Shown: positions 16,173-26,509, counted from the stretch's first letter. The stretch is 64,000 nt of DNA from Siccirubricoccus deserti (GCF_014283215.1 NZ_JACOMF010000006.1:62001-126000); one strand, 5' to 3'. The notes: a model not told the origin generated them from the letters alone. A program made the numbers and translations.

Positions 16173-16206
16173 GCCGCGCGACTTTCCCTGCCGCGGCGCC
16201 TTTTTT
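16173..16206 (+). terminator. Rho-independent terminator after the YmdB-type gene
   Basis: gccgcg 16173-16178 pairs with cgcggc 16192-16197, followed by gcc and six T at 16201-16206. It is 29 bases after the stop codon, and one of the few classical T-tailed terminators in the window. Confidence 0.6.
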
Positions 16207-16267
16207 CATGCACGTGTCATGGCGCGCTCGGGCACCATCGCCGGTAGCAGCGACGGGGAAGTTTCGC

Positions 16268-16492
16268 ATGTACCGCGGAAATGCCGTGCGTATTCCGCCG
16301 GGCGCATCCGTGCTGGGCGGTGCTGCCTGCGGGTTGAGCTACGAGGGCGTCATGCGCGATGCCATGGCGCGTGACGAGACCGCCCGGCGCCGCGAGGCCG
16401 GGCGCAACCGCGGCACGCCGGCCCCGCAGCAGCAGCGGGTACAGGGCATGCCAGCAGGACAGGCGCCGCAGGCCCGCCAGGCCGGGCAGTAG
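16268..16492 (+). CDS. Small Gln/Arg-rich hypothetical protein
   Basis: 74 residues from an ATG preceded by ggggaag 8 bases upstream. The first 30 residues ('MYRGNAVRIPPGASVLGGAA', then 'CGLSYEGVMR') are mildly hydrophobic; the rest is Arg/Ala/Gln-rich and probably disordered ('PAPQQQRVQGMPAG'). It follows a terminator and faces the convergent pyridoxamine-oxidase-like gene. No family recognised. It may be real because of the ribosome site and own position, but the composition is also compatible with chance. Confidence 0.4.
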   Translation: MYRGNAVRIPPGASVLGGAACGLSYEGVMRDAMARDETARRREAGRNRGTPAPQQQRVQGMPAGQAPQARQAGQ

Positions 16493-16514
16493 GTGCCCGG
16501 GAGAGGCCGAAGGG

Positions 16515-17144
16515 TCAGTACATGGTGTCCAGCAGCCGTTGCGGCGCCTCGGCGTCATAGCTGGCGACCTCGACCAGCCCGCCGGTATGGGCGGCGAGCA
16601 GCGCGCCCATGCTTGGTACCGCCGCCGGCCGTTCCCGTCCGCCCCATAGCTTCGATCGCATGATCGCCTTGGCGCATTGCATGTAGACCTCCCGCACCGT
16701 GACCAGCAGCACGGTGGCGGGCGGCTTGCCCTGGGCGAGGAAGCGGTCCCGCAGCGCCGGGTCGGCGGTCAGCCGGGCGGTGCCGTTGATCCGCAGCGTC
16801 TCGCCGACGCCGGGGATGAGGAACAGCAGCGCGACCTCCGGGTTCTCCAGTATGTCCCGCAGCCCGTCCAGCCGGTTGTTGCCGCGGCGGTCGGGCAGGG
16901 CCAGGGTCTGGTCGTCCAGCGGCACGATGAAGCCGGGCGCGTCGCCGCGCGGGGTGGCATGCGGCCCGTTGCCGCCGCAGGTCGCCAGTATGGCGAAGGG
17001 CGAGGCGGCGATGAAGGCCTTGGACTTGGGCTCGAGCTTTGGCGCCACCTTCTTCAGCACCAGCTCCCGCGGCGGATCATAGATCGCCCCGAGCTGTTCC
17101 AGGGTGGTGACGGCGAAGGGATCGGCAGGGGTCAGGGCGTCCAT
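16515..17144 (-). CDS. Pyridoxamine 5'-phosphate oxidase-family FMN-binding protein
   Basis: 209 residues. The split-barrel flavin fold is recognisable: '[20 protein letters not shown]' followed by '[28 protein letters not shown]', then '[26 protein letters not shown]', the standard 'IPG..ETLRVNG' block of the MSMEG_1061-type FMN-dependent PPOX subfamily. C-terminal '[19 protein letters not shown]' is also characteristic. Probably reduces or oxidises small molecules using FMN or F420; not vitamin B6 synthesis proper. Divergent from yebC; no operon partners. Confidence 0.88.
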   Translation of the reverse strand: MDALTPADPFAVTTLEQLGAIYDPPRELVLKKVAPKLEPKSKAFIAASPFAILATCGGNGPHATPRGDAPGFIVPLDDQTLALPDRRGNNRLDGLRDILENPEVALLFLIPGVGETLRINGTARLTADPALRDRFLAQGKPPATVLLVTVREVYMQCAKAIMRSKLWGGRERPAAVPSMGALLAAHTGGLVEVASYDAEAPQRLLDTMY

Positions 17145-17262
17145 GGGAGGCCAGCCTGACAGGACCAGGGGCGAGGCTGCAAGCCTTGCGGTGGCGTCCT
17201 GCCCTTCATGCGGGTATAAGCCCTTCCTCACCCGCAATCTTAAGTTACCGGAGCCACCGGCC

Positions 17263-18012
17263 ATGGCCGGCCATTCCCACGCCAAGAACATCATGCACCG
17301 CAAGGCGGCCCAGGGTGCCAAGAAGGCCCAGGCCTTCGGCAAGCTGATCCGCGAAATCACCGTCTCCGCCAAGCTGGGGTTGCCCGACCCGGCGATGAAC
17401 CCGCGGCTGCGTGCCGCGGTGAAGGCCGCGCTCATAGCCAATATGACGCGGGACACCATCGACCGCGCCATCAAGCGGGCCAGCACCGCCGGCCAGGGCG
17501 AGGACTACCAGGAGGTGCGCTACGAAGGCTATGGCCCGAACGGCGTCGCCATCATCGTCGAGGCGCTGACCGACAACCGCAACCGCACCGCGGGCGACAT
17601 CCGCAGCGCCTTCGCCAAGCATGGCGGCGCGCTTGGCGAGACCAACAGCGTGTCCTTCCAGTTCGAGCGCCGCGGCGTGCTGTGGTTCCCCGGCCTGCCC
17701 GGCAAGGAGGAGGAGATCCTGGAGGCCGCCATCGAGGCCGGCGCGCAGGATGTCGAGAGCGACGAGGAAGGCCATGAGGTGACCTGCGCGCCGGAGGATT
17801 TCTTCGCCGTGCGGGACGCCATGGAGGCGAAGTTCGGCAGCCCCGAGAGCGCCAAGATCGAATGGGTGCCGAATGTCCTCGTCGAGCTCGACGAGGAGAA
17901 GGCGCGCGAGGTCCTAAAGCTGCTGGACCGGCTGGACGAGAGCGACGACGTGCAGAACGTCTACGCCAATTTCGAGGTCTCCGACGCCGTCTCGCAGAAG
18001 CTGTCGGCCTGA
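17263..18012 (+). CDS. YebC/PmpR family transcription/translation factor
   Basis: 249 residues from the ATG at 17263 with ggag 9 bases before. The N-terminal '[20 protein letters not shown]' is the family signature. Three-domain alpha/beta structure is followed through '[20 protein letters not shown]', '[18 protein letters not shown]' and '[16 protein letters not shown]'. Recent work links YebC proteins to translation of polyproline stretches as well as to DNA binding. First gene of the ruvCAB block, 5 bases before ruvC, a conserved order in proteobacteria. Confidence 0.97.
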   Translation: MAGHSHAKNIMHRKAAQGAKKAQAFGKLIREITVSAKLGLPDPAMNPRLRAAVKAALIANMTRDTIDRAIKRASTAGQGEDYQEVRYEGYGPNGVAIIVEALTDNRNRTAGDIRSAFAKHGGALGETNSVSFQFERRGVLWFPGLPGKEEEILEAAIEAGAQDVESDEEGHEVTCAPEDFFAVRDAMEAKFGSPESAKIEWVPNVLVELDEEKAREVLKLLDRLDESDDVQNVYANFEVSDAVSQKLSA

Positions 18013-18017
18013 GCGCG

Positions 18018-18533
18018 GTGATTGGCGCCGTCCGCCTGCTCGGCCTCGATCCCGGCCTGCAGCACACCGGCTGGGGGATGGTGGAGAGTGCGGGCAGCCG
18101 GCTGCGCCACCTGGGCGACGGGGTGATCTCCACCGCCGCCGACCAGCCGCTGGCTGAACGGCTTTCCACCCTGCACCGCGCGCTGGTGGCGCTGCTGACG
18201 GATTGGCAGCCGGATGAGGCGGCGGTGGAGCACACCTATGTCAACAAGAACCCGGGCGCGGCGCTGAAGCTCGGCCAGGCGCGCGGCGTGGTGCTGCTGG
18301 CGCCGGCGCTGCACGGCATCCCCGTGGCCGAATACCAGGCGATGGAGGTGAAGCGTGCGGTGGTCGGCACCGGCCATGCCGAGAAGGCGCAGGTCGAGGC
18401 AATGGTCCGCCGGCTGCTGCCAGGCGCCACGATCCGCCGCGCCGATGCGGCGGATGCGCTGGCCGTGGCGATCTGCCACGCGCATCACCGCGGCACGAAG
18501 CTGGCCTTTGCGCGAGGCTACGTGCCGGCATGA
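18018..18533 (+). CDS. ruvC: Holliday junction endodeoxyribonuclease RuvC
   Basis: 171 residues from a GTG 5 bases after yebC. The RNase-H-like resolvase cuts four-way junctions brought by RuvAB. The four acidic residues are recognisable: Asp in 'LLGLDPGLQHTGWG', Glu in 'AAVEHTYVNKNPGAALKLGQ', and the pair in 'RADAADALAVAICHAHH'. 'KRAVVGTGHAEKAQV' is the usual conserved core. Length is standard. Directly followed by ruvA and ruvB, forming the complete branch-migration and resolution set. Confidence 0.97.
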   Translation: MIGAVRLLGLDPGLQHTGWGMVESAGSRLRHLGDGVISTAADQPLAERLSTLHRALVALLTDWQPDEAAVEHTYVNKNPGAALKLGQARGVVLLAPALHGIPVAEYQAMEVKRAVVGTGHAEKAQVEAMVRRLLPGATIRRADAADALAVAICHAHHRGTKLAFARGYVPA

Positions 18534-18591
18534 ATGGCCCGCCGATCCAGCCCGCCGCCTCCTTCGGGTCCTCCGGCCATTGGAGGGCGGC

Positions 18592-19203
18592 ATGATCGGG
18601 AAACTCACCGGCAAGCTCGACAGCCTGCATGAGGGCGGCTGCATCCTCGACGTGAACGGCGTCGGCTACCTGCTGTCCTGCTCGACGAAGACGCTCGACC
18701 GGCTGCGCGACGCCCCGCAGGCGGCCCGGGTGCTGGTCGAGACGCATGTGCGGCAGGACGCCATCGTGCTGTTCGGCTTCGCCACGGCGCAGGAACGCGA
18801 CACCTTCACCAAGCTGACGTCGATCCAGGGGGTCGGGCCGAAGGTCGCGCTCGACATCCTCTCGGCCTTCGGGCCGGAGGAGCTGGCCGGCGCGGTGCGC
18901 GCCGCCGACCGCGCCGGGCTGCGCCAGGCCAATGGCGTCGGCCCCCGGCTGGCCGACCGGCTGGTGACCGAGCTGCGCGACTGGGCCGGCGGCATCCAGC
19001 CGGCCTCGGGCATCGCCCTGCCGGCCGCACCGGGTGCCGCGCCGCCACCCGGGGCCGAGGCGGATGCGGTCTCCGCACTGATCAACCTTGGCTGGAAGCG
19101 GCCCGAGGCGCAGGCGGCGGTGAGCCGGGCCAAGGCGCGGCTGGGCGAGGGCGCGGTGCTGGAAAGCCTGATCCGCGACAGCCTGAAGGAGCTGGCGCGA
19201 TGA
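18592..19203 (+). CDS. ruvA: Holliday junction DNA helicase subunit RuvA
   Basis: 203 residues, ATG preceded by ggaggg. N-terminal OB-fold 'MIGKLTGKLDSLHEGGCILD', central tandem helix-hairpin-helix with 'LTSIQGVGPKVALDILSAFG' and 'LRQANGVGPRLADRLVTELRD', a flexible Ala/Pro linker near residues 145-165, and the C-terminal RuvB-contacting domain 'ALINLGWKRPEAQAAVSRA'. Tetramer that holds the four-way junction. Lies 58 bases after ruvC and 160 bases before ruvB, with a palindromic repeat in the latter gap. Confidence 0.97.
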   Translation: MIGKLTGKLDSLHEGGCILDVNGVGYLLSCSTKTLDRLRDAPQAARVLVETHVRQDAIVLFGFATAQERDTFTKLTSIQGVGPKVALDILSAFGPEELAGAVRAADRAGLRQANGVGPRLADRLVTELRDWAGGIQPASGIALPAAPGAAPPPGAEADAVSALINLGWKRPEAQAAVSRAKARLGEGAVLESLIRDSLKELAR

Positions 19204-19249
19204 GGCGCCATCCCGGCCTGCCCGCCGCCTCCGCCCTGTCCGCTCGCTC

Positions 19250-19329
19250 CGTCATGCCCGGGCTTGACCTGGGCATCCACCCCGAGGCGCGCCTCGCGAC
19301 TGATCCCCGGACCGAGCTGGGGGATGACG
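19250..19329. repeat. Alphaproteobacterial REP-like palindromic intergenic element
   Basis: Between ruvA and ruvB, cgtcatgcccgggcttgacc opens an imperfect palindrome closed by gggggatgacg at 19319-19329. An internal gaggcgcgcctc palindrome lies at 19284-19295. Sequences of this 'GTCATGCCCGGGCTTG...' type are dispersed in many alphaproteobacterial genomes. Only one copy is seen in the window. Confidence 0.6.
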
Positions 19330-19363
19330 CTAGGCCGCGGCGCCGGCGCACCCTTGTGGCCGC

Positions 19364-20413
19364 ATGCCCATGACCGACGACCGCATCACCGCCCCGGACC
19401 GCACCGAGGAGGATGCCGCGGAAGCGACCCTCCGGCCGCAGACCCTCGACGACTTCACCGGCCAGAAGACCCTGCGCGAAAACCTCGCCATCTTCATCCA
19501 GGCGGCGCGCGGCCGGGGCGAGGCGCTTGATCACGTCTTGCTCCATGGTCCCCCCGGCCTCGGCAAGACCACCCTGGCGCAAATCGTCGCGCGCGAACTC
19601 GGGGTAGGGTTCCGCGCCACCAGCGGACCGATTTTGCAGCGCGCCGGCGACCTCGCCGCCATCCTGACCAATCTGCAACCGCGCGACGTGCTGTTCGTCG
19701 ACGAGATCCACCGCCTGCAGCCGGCGCTTGAGGAAACCCTCTATCCGGCGATGGAGGATTTCCAACTCGACCTCATCATCGGCGAGGGGCCGGCGGCGCG
19801 CACCGTGCGCATCGACCTGCCGCCCTTCACCCTGGTCGGCGCCACCACCCGGGCCGGGCTGCTGGCCACACCCTTGCGCGACCGCTTCGGCATCCCGTTG
19901 CGCCTGCAATTCTACACGCCCGAGGAATTGTACCAGATCGTCCGCCGCGGCGCCCAGAAGCTCGGCTTCCAACTGGCCGAGGATGGCGCGCGGGAGATCG
20001 CCAACCGCTCCCGCGGCACGCCGCGCATCGCCGGCCGGCTGCTGCGCCGGGTGCGCGACTTCGCCATGGTCGCCGGGGTCCCGGCCGATCGTGCCATGGC
20101 CGATGGCGCGCTGGCGCGGCTGGAGGTGGACCGGCTCGGCCTCGATGCCATGGACCGCCGCTACCTTCGCCGCATCGCCGAATTTCACAATGGCGGCCCG
20201 GTCGGCGTCGAGACCCTGGCGGCGGCGCTGGCCGAGGCGCGCGATACCATCGAGGATGTGATCGAGCCCTACCTCATCCAGGAGGGCCTGGTGATGCGCA
20301 CCCCGCGCGGCCGGGTGCTGGGCGAACCGGGCTGGCGCCACCTGGGCATGACCCCGCCCGCCGGCTTCGCCATCCAGCCCGACCTGCTCTCGAACGGGGG
20401 GCGGGACCAATGA
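19364..20413 (+). CDS. ruvB: Holliday junction branch-migration ATPase RuvB
   Basis: 349 residues; ATG at 19364 with a second at 19370. AAA+ motor: '[12 protein letters not shown]' N-terminal box, Walker A '[18 protein letters not shown]', Walker B '[11 protein letters not shown]', sensor 1 '[13 protein letters not shown]', arginine-finger region '[13 protein letters not shown]', sensor 2 '[20 protein letters not shown]', and a C-terminal winged helix ending '[15 protein letters not shown]'. Standard length and motifs. Stop overlaps the ybgC start by 4 bases, tying recombination to the tol-pal operon. Confidence 0.98.
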   Translation: MPMTDDRITAPDRTEEDAAEATLRPQTLDDFTGQKTLRENLAIFIQAARGRGEALDHVLLHGPPGLGKTTLAQIVARELGVGFRATSGPILQRAGDLAAILTNLQPRDVLFVDEIHRLQPALEETLYPAMEDFQLDLIIGEGPAARTVRIDLPPFTLVGATTRAGLLATPLRDRFGIPLRLQFYTPEELYQIVRRGAQKLGFQLAEDGAREIANRSRGTPRIAGRLLRRVRDFAMVAGVPADRAMADGALARLEVDRLGLDAMDRRYLRRIAEFHNGGPVGVETLAAALAEARDTIEDVIEPYLIQEGLVMRTPRGRVLGEPGWRHLGMTPPAGFAIQPDLLSNGGRDQ

Positions 20414-20922
20414 GCGCACCCAGAGGCCCGAACAGGCCGCGCCCGCTCGCCCAGGCACCGGACGGCCCGGTGCACCAGTACTCGCTGCGGGTCTATTTCG
20501 AGGATACCGACGCCGGCGGCATGGCCTATCACGCCAATTATCTGCGCTGGGCGGAGCGGGCCCGGACGGAATCCTTGCGGGCCATTGGCTTGCCGCATCA
20601 GATGATGATCGAACTTCACAATTCGATACTCGTGGTGCGGCGCATCGAAGTGGAGTATTGGCGCCCCGCCCGACTCGATGATGCGATCCTGGTCGAGACC
20701 CGGGTGATTGCCGTGAAGGGCGTCACCCTGACGCTAGACCAGCGCGTGCTGCGGCAGGACGGGACAAGGATCGAGGAGGCGCCGCTGGCGGCGCTGCGCG
20801 TCGAGCTGGCCTGCCTGGACCGGCAGGCGCTGCGGCCGAGGCGGATTCCGGAACCCTGGCGGTCGGCCCTTGGCGCGGCGCGCGGGGATACGCCGGGGGG
20901 CGTGCCTGGGGAGCGCGTGTGA
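20410..20922 (+). CDS. ybgC: Tol-Pal-associated acyl-CoA thioesterase
   Basis: 170 residues, hot-dog fold. '[20 protein letters not shown]' followed by '[19 protein letters not shown]' is the 4-hydroxybenzoyl-CoA-thioesterase signature with its catalytic Asp. '[19 protein letters not shown]' follows. In E. coli YbgC hydrolyses acyl-CoA and interacts with acyl carrier protein and phospholipid enzymes. Overlaps ruvB by ATGA and leads into tolQ after 80 bases. The N-terminal 20 residues are Pro/Arg-rich and the last 20 Gly/Pro-rich, both probably disordered. Confidence 0.95.
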   Translation: MSAPRGPNRPRPLAQAPDGPVHQYSLRVYFEDTDAGGMAYHANYLRWAERARTESLRAIGLPHQMMIELHNSILVVRRIEVEYWRPARLDDAILVETRVIAVKGVTLTLDQRVLRQDGTRIEEAPLAALRVELACLDRQALRPRRIPEPWRSALGAARGDTPGGVPGERV

Positions 20923-21002
20923 GCATGGTTGGCCCGTGCCGGACGGCGCGGCCGCCTTCGATCGGACATGATCGCGGGCCAGAGTGGACAGGAGATTGAG
21001 CG

Positions 21003-21758
<756 letters not shown>

Positions 21759-21762
21759 AAGG

Positions 21763-22299
21763 GTGGCCGCCTCCCTCAACAACGGCAAGTCCCGCGGCCG
21801 CTACCGGCCGCTGGCCGAGATCAACGTCACGCCGCTGGTCGATGTGATGCTGGTGCTGCTCATCATCTTCATGGTGGCGGCGCCGCTGATGACGGTGGGC
21901 GTGCCGGTCGATCTGCCGAAGACCCAGGCCAGCGCGCTCAACCAGGACAATGAGCCGATCACCATCACGGTGAACCCCGAGGGCAGCATCTTCCTGCAGG
22001 AGACCGAGGTGCCGCTGGAAGGGCTGGTGGCGCAGCTGCAGGCGATTGCCGCCAATCAGCCGCAAGGCGCGCCGGAGCGGCGGATCTTCGTCCGCGGCGA
22101 CCGGGCCATCAGCTATGGCCGGGTCATGGAAGTGATGGGCACCATCAGCGCCGGCGGCTTCTCCCGCGTGGCGCTGCTCGCGGAGCAGCCGGGCGCGCCC
22201 CGAGCGGCCGGACCGCAGGCCAACCAGCCGCAGCCTGCCGGTTCCCCCGCCGGCAGGTCGCAGCCGCCTCAACAGCGTGGCCAGGCGCCGCGCGGCTAG
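21763..22299 (+). CDS. tolR: Tol-Pal system protein TolR
   Basis: 178 residues from a GTG 4 bases after tolQ; a longer in-frame ORF overlaps tolQ and is Arg/Ser-rich noise. The single membrane helix follows 'LAEINVTPLVDVMLVLLIIF', with Asp27 in the proton-binding position. The periplasmic domain carries 'PITITVNPEGSIFLQETEV' and 'RIFVRGDRAISYGRVMEVMG'. Unlike E. coli TolR (142 residues) it ends in a Pro/Gln/Gly-rich tail of about 35 residues ('GPQANQPQPAGSPAGRS'). Confidence 0.95.
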   Translation: MAASLNNGKSRGRYRPLAEINVTPLVDVMLVLLIIFMVAAPLMTVGVPVDLPKTQASALNQDNEPITITVNPEGSIFLQETEVPLEGLVAQLQAIAANQPQGAPERRIFVRGDRAISYGRVMEVMGTISAGGFSRVALLAEQPGAPRAAGPQANQPQPAGSPAGRSQPPQQRGQAPRG

Positions 22300-22326
22300 C
22301 AACGGGAGTCGCGCAAGGGCGCGGTG

Positions 22327-23328
22327 ATGCGGACACGGGGGATGCGCTTCTGGGGCGGGGTGTCGGCGGCGGTGCACGTCGCCGCCCTGGTGCTCGGCCT
22401 GATCTTCGGCCTGCCGCGCCCGCTGCGCGAGCCGGAGGAGCAGGCCGTCCCGGTCGAGATCGTCAGTGCGGCGCCGGCCGAGCAGGCCCAGGGCGAGCAG
22501 CCGGCGCCGGTGCCGGCGCCGGCCAGCGCGCCGCAGCCGCCGCGGCCCGAGCCGCCGGCGCCGGCCCCGCAGCAGGAGGCGATCCCGACCCCGCCGCCGC
22601 CGCCGCCCGCGCCGGCCCCGCCGCCGGTGCCGCAGCAGCAGGCGCAGGCGCGGCCGACCCCGCCTGCGCCGCCGCCGGAGCCCTCCCCCCTGCCATTGCC
22701 GCCGCCTCCACCCCGGCCGCCGCAGCCGCAGGCCCAGCCGCAACCACGGCCCGAGCCGCCGAGCCCGGCGCCGCCCCGGCCCGAGCCGCCGCGGCCGACG
22801 CCGCCCACCCCGGTGCCGCCGCCGCCGACCCCGAGCCAGCAGGCCGGCACCGGCCAGACGCCGCCGGTGCAGCGGCCGCAGGAGCGCAGCCGCAGCGTGC
22901 TCAATACGCTCGAGAACCTGCGCAACGCGCAGCGCCAGACCGAGGCGCCGCGGGCCCGGCCGACACCGCAGGCAGGCGCGCCGCGGCAGGGCGGCGGCAC
23001 GCCGACCGGCACCGCCGCGCTCTCCGCCGGGGAGAAGGCCGGGCTGGCCGACAAGATCAGCGAATGCTGGAGCGTCGACGGCGGCGGTGTCGGCGTGCGC
23101 GAGGTGGTCGTCGAGCTCCGCGTCGTGGTCGATGGTGGCGGCGTGGTGCGTAACGTCACCTCGAACGGCGCGGTGCCGAGCGACCCACGCGCGCGTTCGG
23201 TGTATGAAGCGGCGCGTCGCGCCTTGCTCGACCCGCGCTGCAATCCGCTGCCGCTGCCACGGGAACGCCTGGCGGCGCTGCGTGACACCGTGTTCCGCTT
23301 CAATCCGCGCGACCTTGGCCTGCGCTGA
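22327..23328 (+). CDS. tolA: TolA-like energy-transducing protein, proline-rich
   Basis: 333 residues; ATG at 22327, with an in-frame GTG just before. N-terminal membrane anchor '[20 protein letters not shown]' (about residues 9-30). Then about 150 residues dominated by Pro, Ala and Gln in place of the Ala/Lys helix of E. coli TolA. The C-terminal TonB/TolA-like domain includes '[19 protein letters not shown]', '[14 protein letters not shown]' and '[20 protein letters not shown]'. Long runs of prolines ('[14 protein letters not shown]') predict ribosome stalling relieved by EF-P. Assigned as TolA from position and domain order. Confidence 0.93.
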   Translation: MRTRGMRFWGGVSAAVHVAALVLGLIFGLPRPLREPEEQAVPVEIVSAAPAEQAQGEQPAPVPAPASAPQPPRPEPPAPAPQQEAIPTPPPPPPAPAPPPVPQQQAQARPTPPAPPPEPSPLPLPPPPPRPPQPQAQPQPRPEPPSPAPPRPEPPRPTPPTPVPPPPTPSQQAGTGQTPPVQRPQERSRSVLNTLENLRNAQRQTEAPRARPTPQAGAPRQGGGTPTGTAALSAGEKAGLADKISECWSVDGGGVGVREVVVELRVVVDGGGVVRNVTSNGAVPSDPRARSVYEAARRALLDPRCNPLPLPRERLAALRDTVFRFNPRDLGLR

Positions 23329-23369
23329 CCAGGCGCTGCGCCGATGACGAAAGAGGAAGGATCTGCCGC

Positions 23370-24743
23370 ATGACCTCCAGGGACAAGGCGATGCAAGCGT
23401 TGCTGTCGCGCCGGGCGGCGCTGTTCGGTGGCATGGCCGCGACCCTGCCGGCGCTCGGCGGCTGGCAGGCGGCGGCGCAGCAGACGCAGAGCTCGGTGGT
23501 CGACATCACCCGTGCCCGCACCGACCCGATCCCGATCGCGGTGCCGGATTTCGCCGCCGGCGGCGATGCCGCGCGCTATGGCCGCGACATCGCCCGGGTG
23601 ATCGTGAACAACCTGCGCAACTCGGGCCTGTTCCGCCCGGTCGACCGCGCCGCCTTCATCCAGACCGCGGAGGCCGCGGCGCAGACGCCGCGCTTCCAGG
23701 ACTGGCGGGTCATCGGCGCGCAGGCGCTGGTCACCGGCCGGGTGCTGGACCAGGGCGGTAGCCTGCGGGTCGAATTCCGGCTGTGGGACGTGCTGCCGGA
23801 GGCCCAGCTGGAAGGCACGCTGCTGACCGCCTCCACCGCCAATTGGCGGCGCATCGGCCATCTGATCTCGGATGTGATCTATGAGCGGCTGCTGGGCGAG
23901 AAGGGGTATTTCGACACCCGCGTGGTCTATGTGGCCGAAAGCGGCCCGCGCGACCGTCGGGTGCGCCGCCTTGCCATCATGGACCAGGATGGCGAGAACC
24001 ATCGCTTCCTGACCGACGGCAGCTTCCAGGTGCTGACCCCGCGCTTCCATCCGAATGCGCAGCAGATCGCCTTCATGTCGTATTTCCGTAACGAGCCGCG
24101 GGTCTATCTGTTCAGCCTGGACAGCGGACGGCAGGAGGTGCTGGGGAATTTTCGCGGCATGACTCTCTCGCCGCGGTTCTCGCCGGATGGCCGCAGTGTC
24201 ATTCTCTCCTCCACCCGTGGCAATGACGCGAATATTTATGTGGTGGACATGGGCTCGCGGCGGGAGCGGCAGCTTACCTCCGGCGGTGGGCTGGATGTGT
24301 CGCCCTGCTACTCGCCGGACGGCTCGCAGATCGTCTTCAACTCCGACCGCGGCGGCGACCAGCAGCTTTACGTAATGGATGCCGGCGGCGGCGGCGTGCG
24401 GCGGATCTCCTTCGGCCGCGGCCGCTACGCCACGCCTGTCTGGTCGCCGCGCGGTGATTTGATTGCCTTCACCCGCATCGCTTCCGGCCAATTCGCCATC
24501 GGGGTGATGCGGCCGGATGGCTCGGGCGAGCGGATCCTGTCCGAAGGCTGGGGCATGGAAGGCCCGACCTTCGCGCCGAACGGCAGGGTCATGATGTACT
24601 ACCGGGAAACCCCGGCGCGGGATGCTCGCGGCAACGGCTATTCGGCGCGACTCTCCAGCATCGACATCGCCGGCTTCAACGAGCGGCAGATCGTCACCCC
24701 GACCGATGCCTCCGACCCTGCCTGGTCGCCGTTACTTGCCTGA
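23370..24743 (+). CDS. tolB: Tol-Pal system beta-propeller protein TolB
   Basis: 457 residues. A signal peptide with twin arginines ('[20 protein letters not shown]', cleavage near 'AAAQ') suggests Tat or Sec export. The alpha/beta domain includes '[18 protein letters not shown]' and '[17 protein letters not shown]'. A six-bladed propeller follows, with repeated 'SPDGR', '[20 protein letters not shown]' and '[11 protein letters not shown]' blades. TolB binds Pal and colicins and dissociates Pal from peptidoglycan. 41 bases after tolA, 209 bases before pal, where a separate promoter may exist. Confidence 0.96.
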   Translation: MTSRDKAMQALLSRRAALFGGMAATLPALGGWQAAAQQTQSSVVDITRARTDPIPIAVPDFAAGGDAARYGRDIARVIVNNLRNSGLFRPVDRAAFIQTAEAAAQTPRFQDWRVIGAQALVTGRVLDQGGSLRVEFRLWDVLPEAQLEGTLLTASTANWRRIGHLISDVIYERLLGEKGYFDTRVVYVAESGPRDRRVRRLAIMDQDGENHRFLTDGSFQVLTPRFHPNAQQIAFMSYFRNEPRVYLFSLDSGRQEVLGNFRGMTLSPRFSPDGRSVILSSTRGNDANIYVVDMGSRRERQLTSGGGLDVSPCYSPDGSQIVFNSDRGGDQQLYVMDAGGGGVRRISFGRGRYATPVWSPRGDLIAFTRIASGQFAIGVMRPDGSGERILSEGWGMEGPTFAPNGRVMMYYRETPARDARGNGYSARLSSIDIAGFNERQIVTPTDASDPAWSPLLA

Positions 24744-24873
24744 CATGAATGGCAGGAATTCGTGATTGATGCGGTAAGCCCCTGTAGGGTCGAGGTTTTG
24801 CTGCAGCGCAGCGGACAAGCAAACCAGCCATGACAGACGATGTGCAGAAATGCCACGATGTTGCCCAGTTTGC

Positions 24874-24902
24874 TTGACCCTCTCTGCTTCGGGTTGTACC
24901 GC
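24874..24902 (+). promoter_or_regulatory. Possible sigma70-type promoter for pal
   Basis: TTGACC at 24874-24879, a 17-base spacer, then TACCGC at 24897-24902, 51 bases before the pal ATG. The -35 is good, the -10 weak. The AT-richer 209-base gap between tolB and pal supports an extra promoter here. Confidence 0.35.
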
Positions 24903-24952
24903 CCGCGACGTAATTCCGCAGCCGCATGCTGCAAGACAGAAGGATCGAGAGG

Positions 24953-25438
24953 ATGTTGAACGCGAAGCTGTTCGGCGTGATCGCCGTGGTCGCGCTGCTG
25001 GGGGCCTGCGAATCATCGACAACCGATAGCGCCAATACCGGCGTCGGCAACGCCACGACCGGCGGCGTCGGCGCGCGCCCGGGCAGCCAGGAAGACCTGA
25101 TCGCGACCGCCGGCAGCGACCGCGTCTTCTTCGACACCGACCGCTCGACCATTCGTGCCGACCAGCGCTCGGTGCTGGAGCGGCAGGTGGCTTGGATGCA
25201 GCGTTACCCGGCGGTGACCGTGCAGGTCGAAGGCCACGCCGATGAGCGCGGCACCCGCGAGTACAACCTGGCGCTCGGCCAGCGCCGCGCCAATGCGGCA
25301 CGCGACGTGCTGGTGGCCGGCGGCGTCGCCAGCGCCCGCGTCTCCACCATCTCCTATGGCAAGGACCGCCCGGCGGCGCTCGGCTCGACCGAAGATGCCT
25401 GGGCGCAGAACCGCCGCGCCGTCACCGTGGTACGCTGA
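24953..25438 (+). CDS. pal: Peptidoglycan-associated lipoprotein Pal
   Basis: 161 residues from the ATG at 24953. Lipobox 'LLGAC' gives Cys19 as the lipidated residue, so the mature protein is anchored in the outer membrane. The OmpA-like domain starts around residue 50 with 'DRVFFDTDRSTIRADQR' and contains 'VEGHADERGTREYNLALGQR' and 'SYGKDRPAALG', the canonical Pal peptidoglycan-binding core. Partner of TolA and TolB. A longer in-frame ORF start at 24926 adds 9 charged residues that would spoil the signal peptide. Confidence 0.97.
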   Translation: MLNAKLFGVIAVVALLGACESSTTDSANTGVGNATTGGVGARPGSQEDLIATAGSDRVFFDTDRSTIRADQRSVLERQVAWMQRYPAVTVQVEGHADERGTREYNLALGQRRANAARDVLVAGGVASARVSTISYGKDRPAALGSTEDAWAQNRRAVTVVR

Positions 25439-25440
25439 CG

Positions 25441-25472
25441 CCATCCCGGCGGGGGCAACCTCCGCGGGATGG
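25441..25472 (+). terminator. Hairpin after pal
   Basis: ccatcccg 25441-25448 and cgggatgg 25465-25472 pair perfectly, 2 bases after the pal stop. No T-run. It may attenuate read-through into cpoB or stabilise pal mRNA. The rest of the gap to 25671 holds nothing I can identify. Confidence 0.45.
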
Positions 25473-25670
25473 CAGGGCCGGGGTGCGGAACCCCGGGCAG
25501 CAGGCGCTCCGGGGTCATGCCGGGCGCCGGGCTGCAATTCACATGACCGGAACGACGCCGCCCGCCGGTGGGGCGGCGGCGGATCCGGTGCTATCGAAGC
25601 GCGACCGGCGCCACGCCCCGGCCGATCCCGGTCCGCGGCAGGCTGATCCGGCCGGATCGGAGCCCGATTG

Positions 25671-26507
25671 ATGCGACGCGTGCCCGCCGCCCTTCGCCTT
25701 CTTCCCCTGCTGCTGGCCCTTGCCGCGCCGGGGACCGCCTTCGCCCAGGCCGAGAGCCGCGAGGGCATCTACCTGCAGAACCAGATCCTTCAGCTGCGGC
25801 AGGAACTGGATCAGCTCCGCCGCGGCGGCGGCAGTGTCGCGCCGCCCGCCCCGGCGCCGCGTGCCGCCGGGCCGCAGGGCGAGATGGTCGGCGCGCTGCT
25901 CGACCGCGTGGCGCGGCTGGAGGAGGAGGTGCGCCTCCAACGCGGCCGGCTGGAGGAGAGCGAATTCCGCAACCGCCAGCTCGGTCAGCAGGTCGAGAAG
26001 CTGCAGGGCGACCTCGACTTCCGTCTGCAGCAGCTGGAAGGCCAGGGCAGCCCGGGCGCCACTCCGCCACGATCCGCGCCGGCCGCGGCGCCGCCGCCTG
26101 TCGCCGCACCCCGCCCGGCCGCCCGGCCGCCGGAGCGGGCGATCGCCGATGGGCAGGCGGCGCTCGGCCGCCGCGACTATGCCGCGGCCGAGGCGGCGGC
26201 GCGCGAGGTGCTGGCGGCCCGCGGCAGCCCGCGCACCGTCGATGCGCAGCTGCTGCTGGGTGACGCGCTCAGCGGCAAGCGGGACTTCGCCAATGCGGCC
26301 CTGGCCTATAACGAGGCCTTCACGCGCAGCCGCACCGGCCCGCGTGCACCAGAGGCCCTGCTCGGCCTGGCCGGTGCCTTCCAGAGCCTCGGCAACCGTC
26401 GGGAGGCCTGCGACACGCTGGACGACCTGCGGAGCAATTTCCCCAATCTGCGCGGTGCCCAGGCGGATCGCGTGGCCGAGGCCCGGCGCCGGGCCGGCTG
26501 CCGGTAG
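25671..26507 (+). CDS. cpoB: Cell division coordinator CpoB (YbgF), TPR protein
   Basis: 278 residues from the ATG at 25671 (a TTG lies directly before it). Signal peptide ends at 'GTAFAQ' (about residue 25). The N-terminal trimerisation coiled coil runs through 'YLQNQILQLRQELDQLRRGG' and 'RVARLEEEVRLQRGRLEE'. After a Pro/Ala linker, three or four tetratricopeptide repeats follow ('QAALGRRDYAAAEAAAREVL', 'LLLGDALSGKRDFANAALAY', 'LLGLAGAFQSLGNRREACDT'). Coordinates PBP1B with the Tol machine in E. coli. Closes the tol-pal set, 2 bases before tilS. Confidence 0.93.
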   Translation: MRRVPAALRLLPLLLALAAPGTAFAQAESREGIYLQNQILQLRQELDQLRRGGGSVAPPAPAPRAAGPQGEMVGALLDRVARLEEEVRLQRGRLEESEFRNRQLGQQVEKLQGDLDFRLQQLEGQGSPGATPPRSAPAAAPPPVAAPRPAARPPERAIADGQAALGRRDYAAAEAAAREVLAARGSPRTVDAQLLLGDALSGKRDFANAALAYNEAFTRSRTGPRAPEALLGLAGAFQSLGNRREACDTLDDLRSNFPNLRGAQADRVAEARRRAGCR

Positions 26508-26509
26508 CA

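Noticed and set aside
19250-19329. CRISPR repeat or insertion-sequence end
   Set aside because: Single imperfect palindrome, no array spacing and no transposase nearby.
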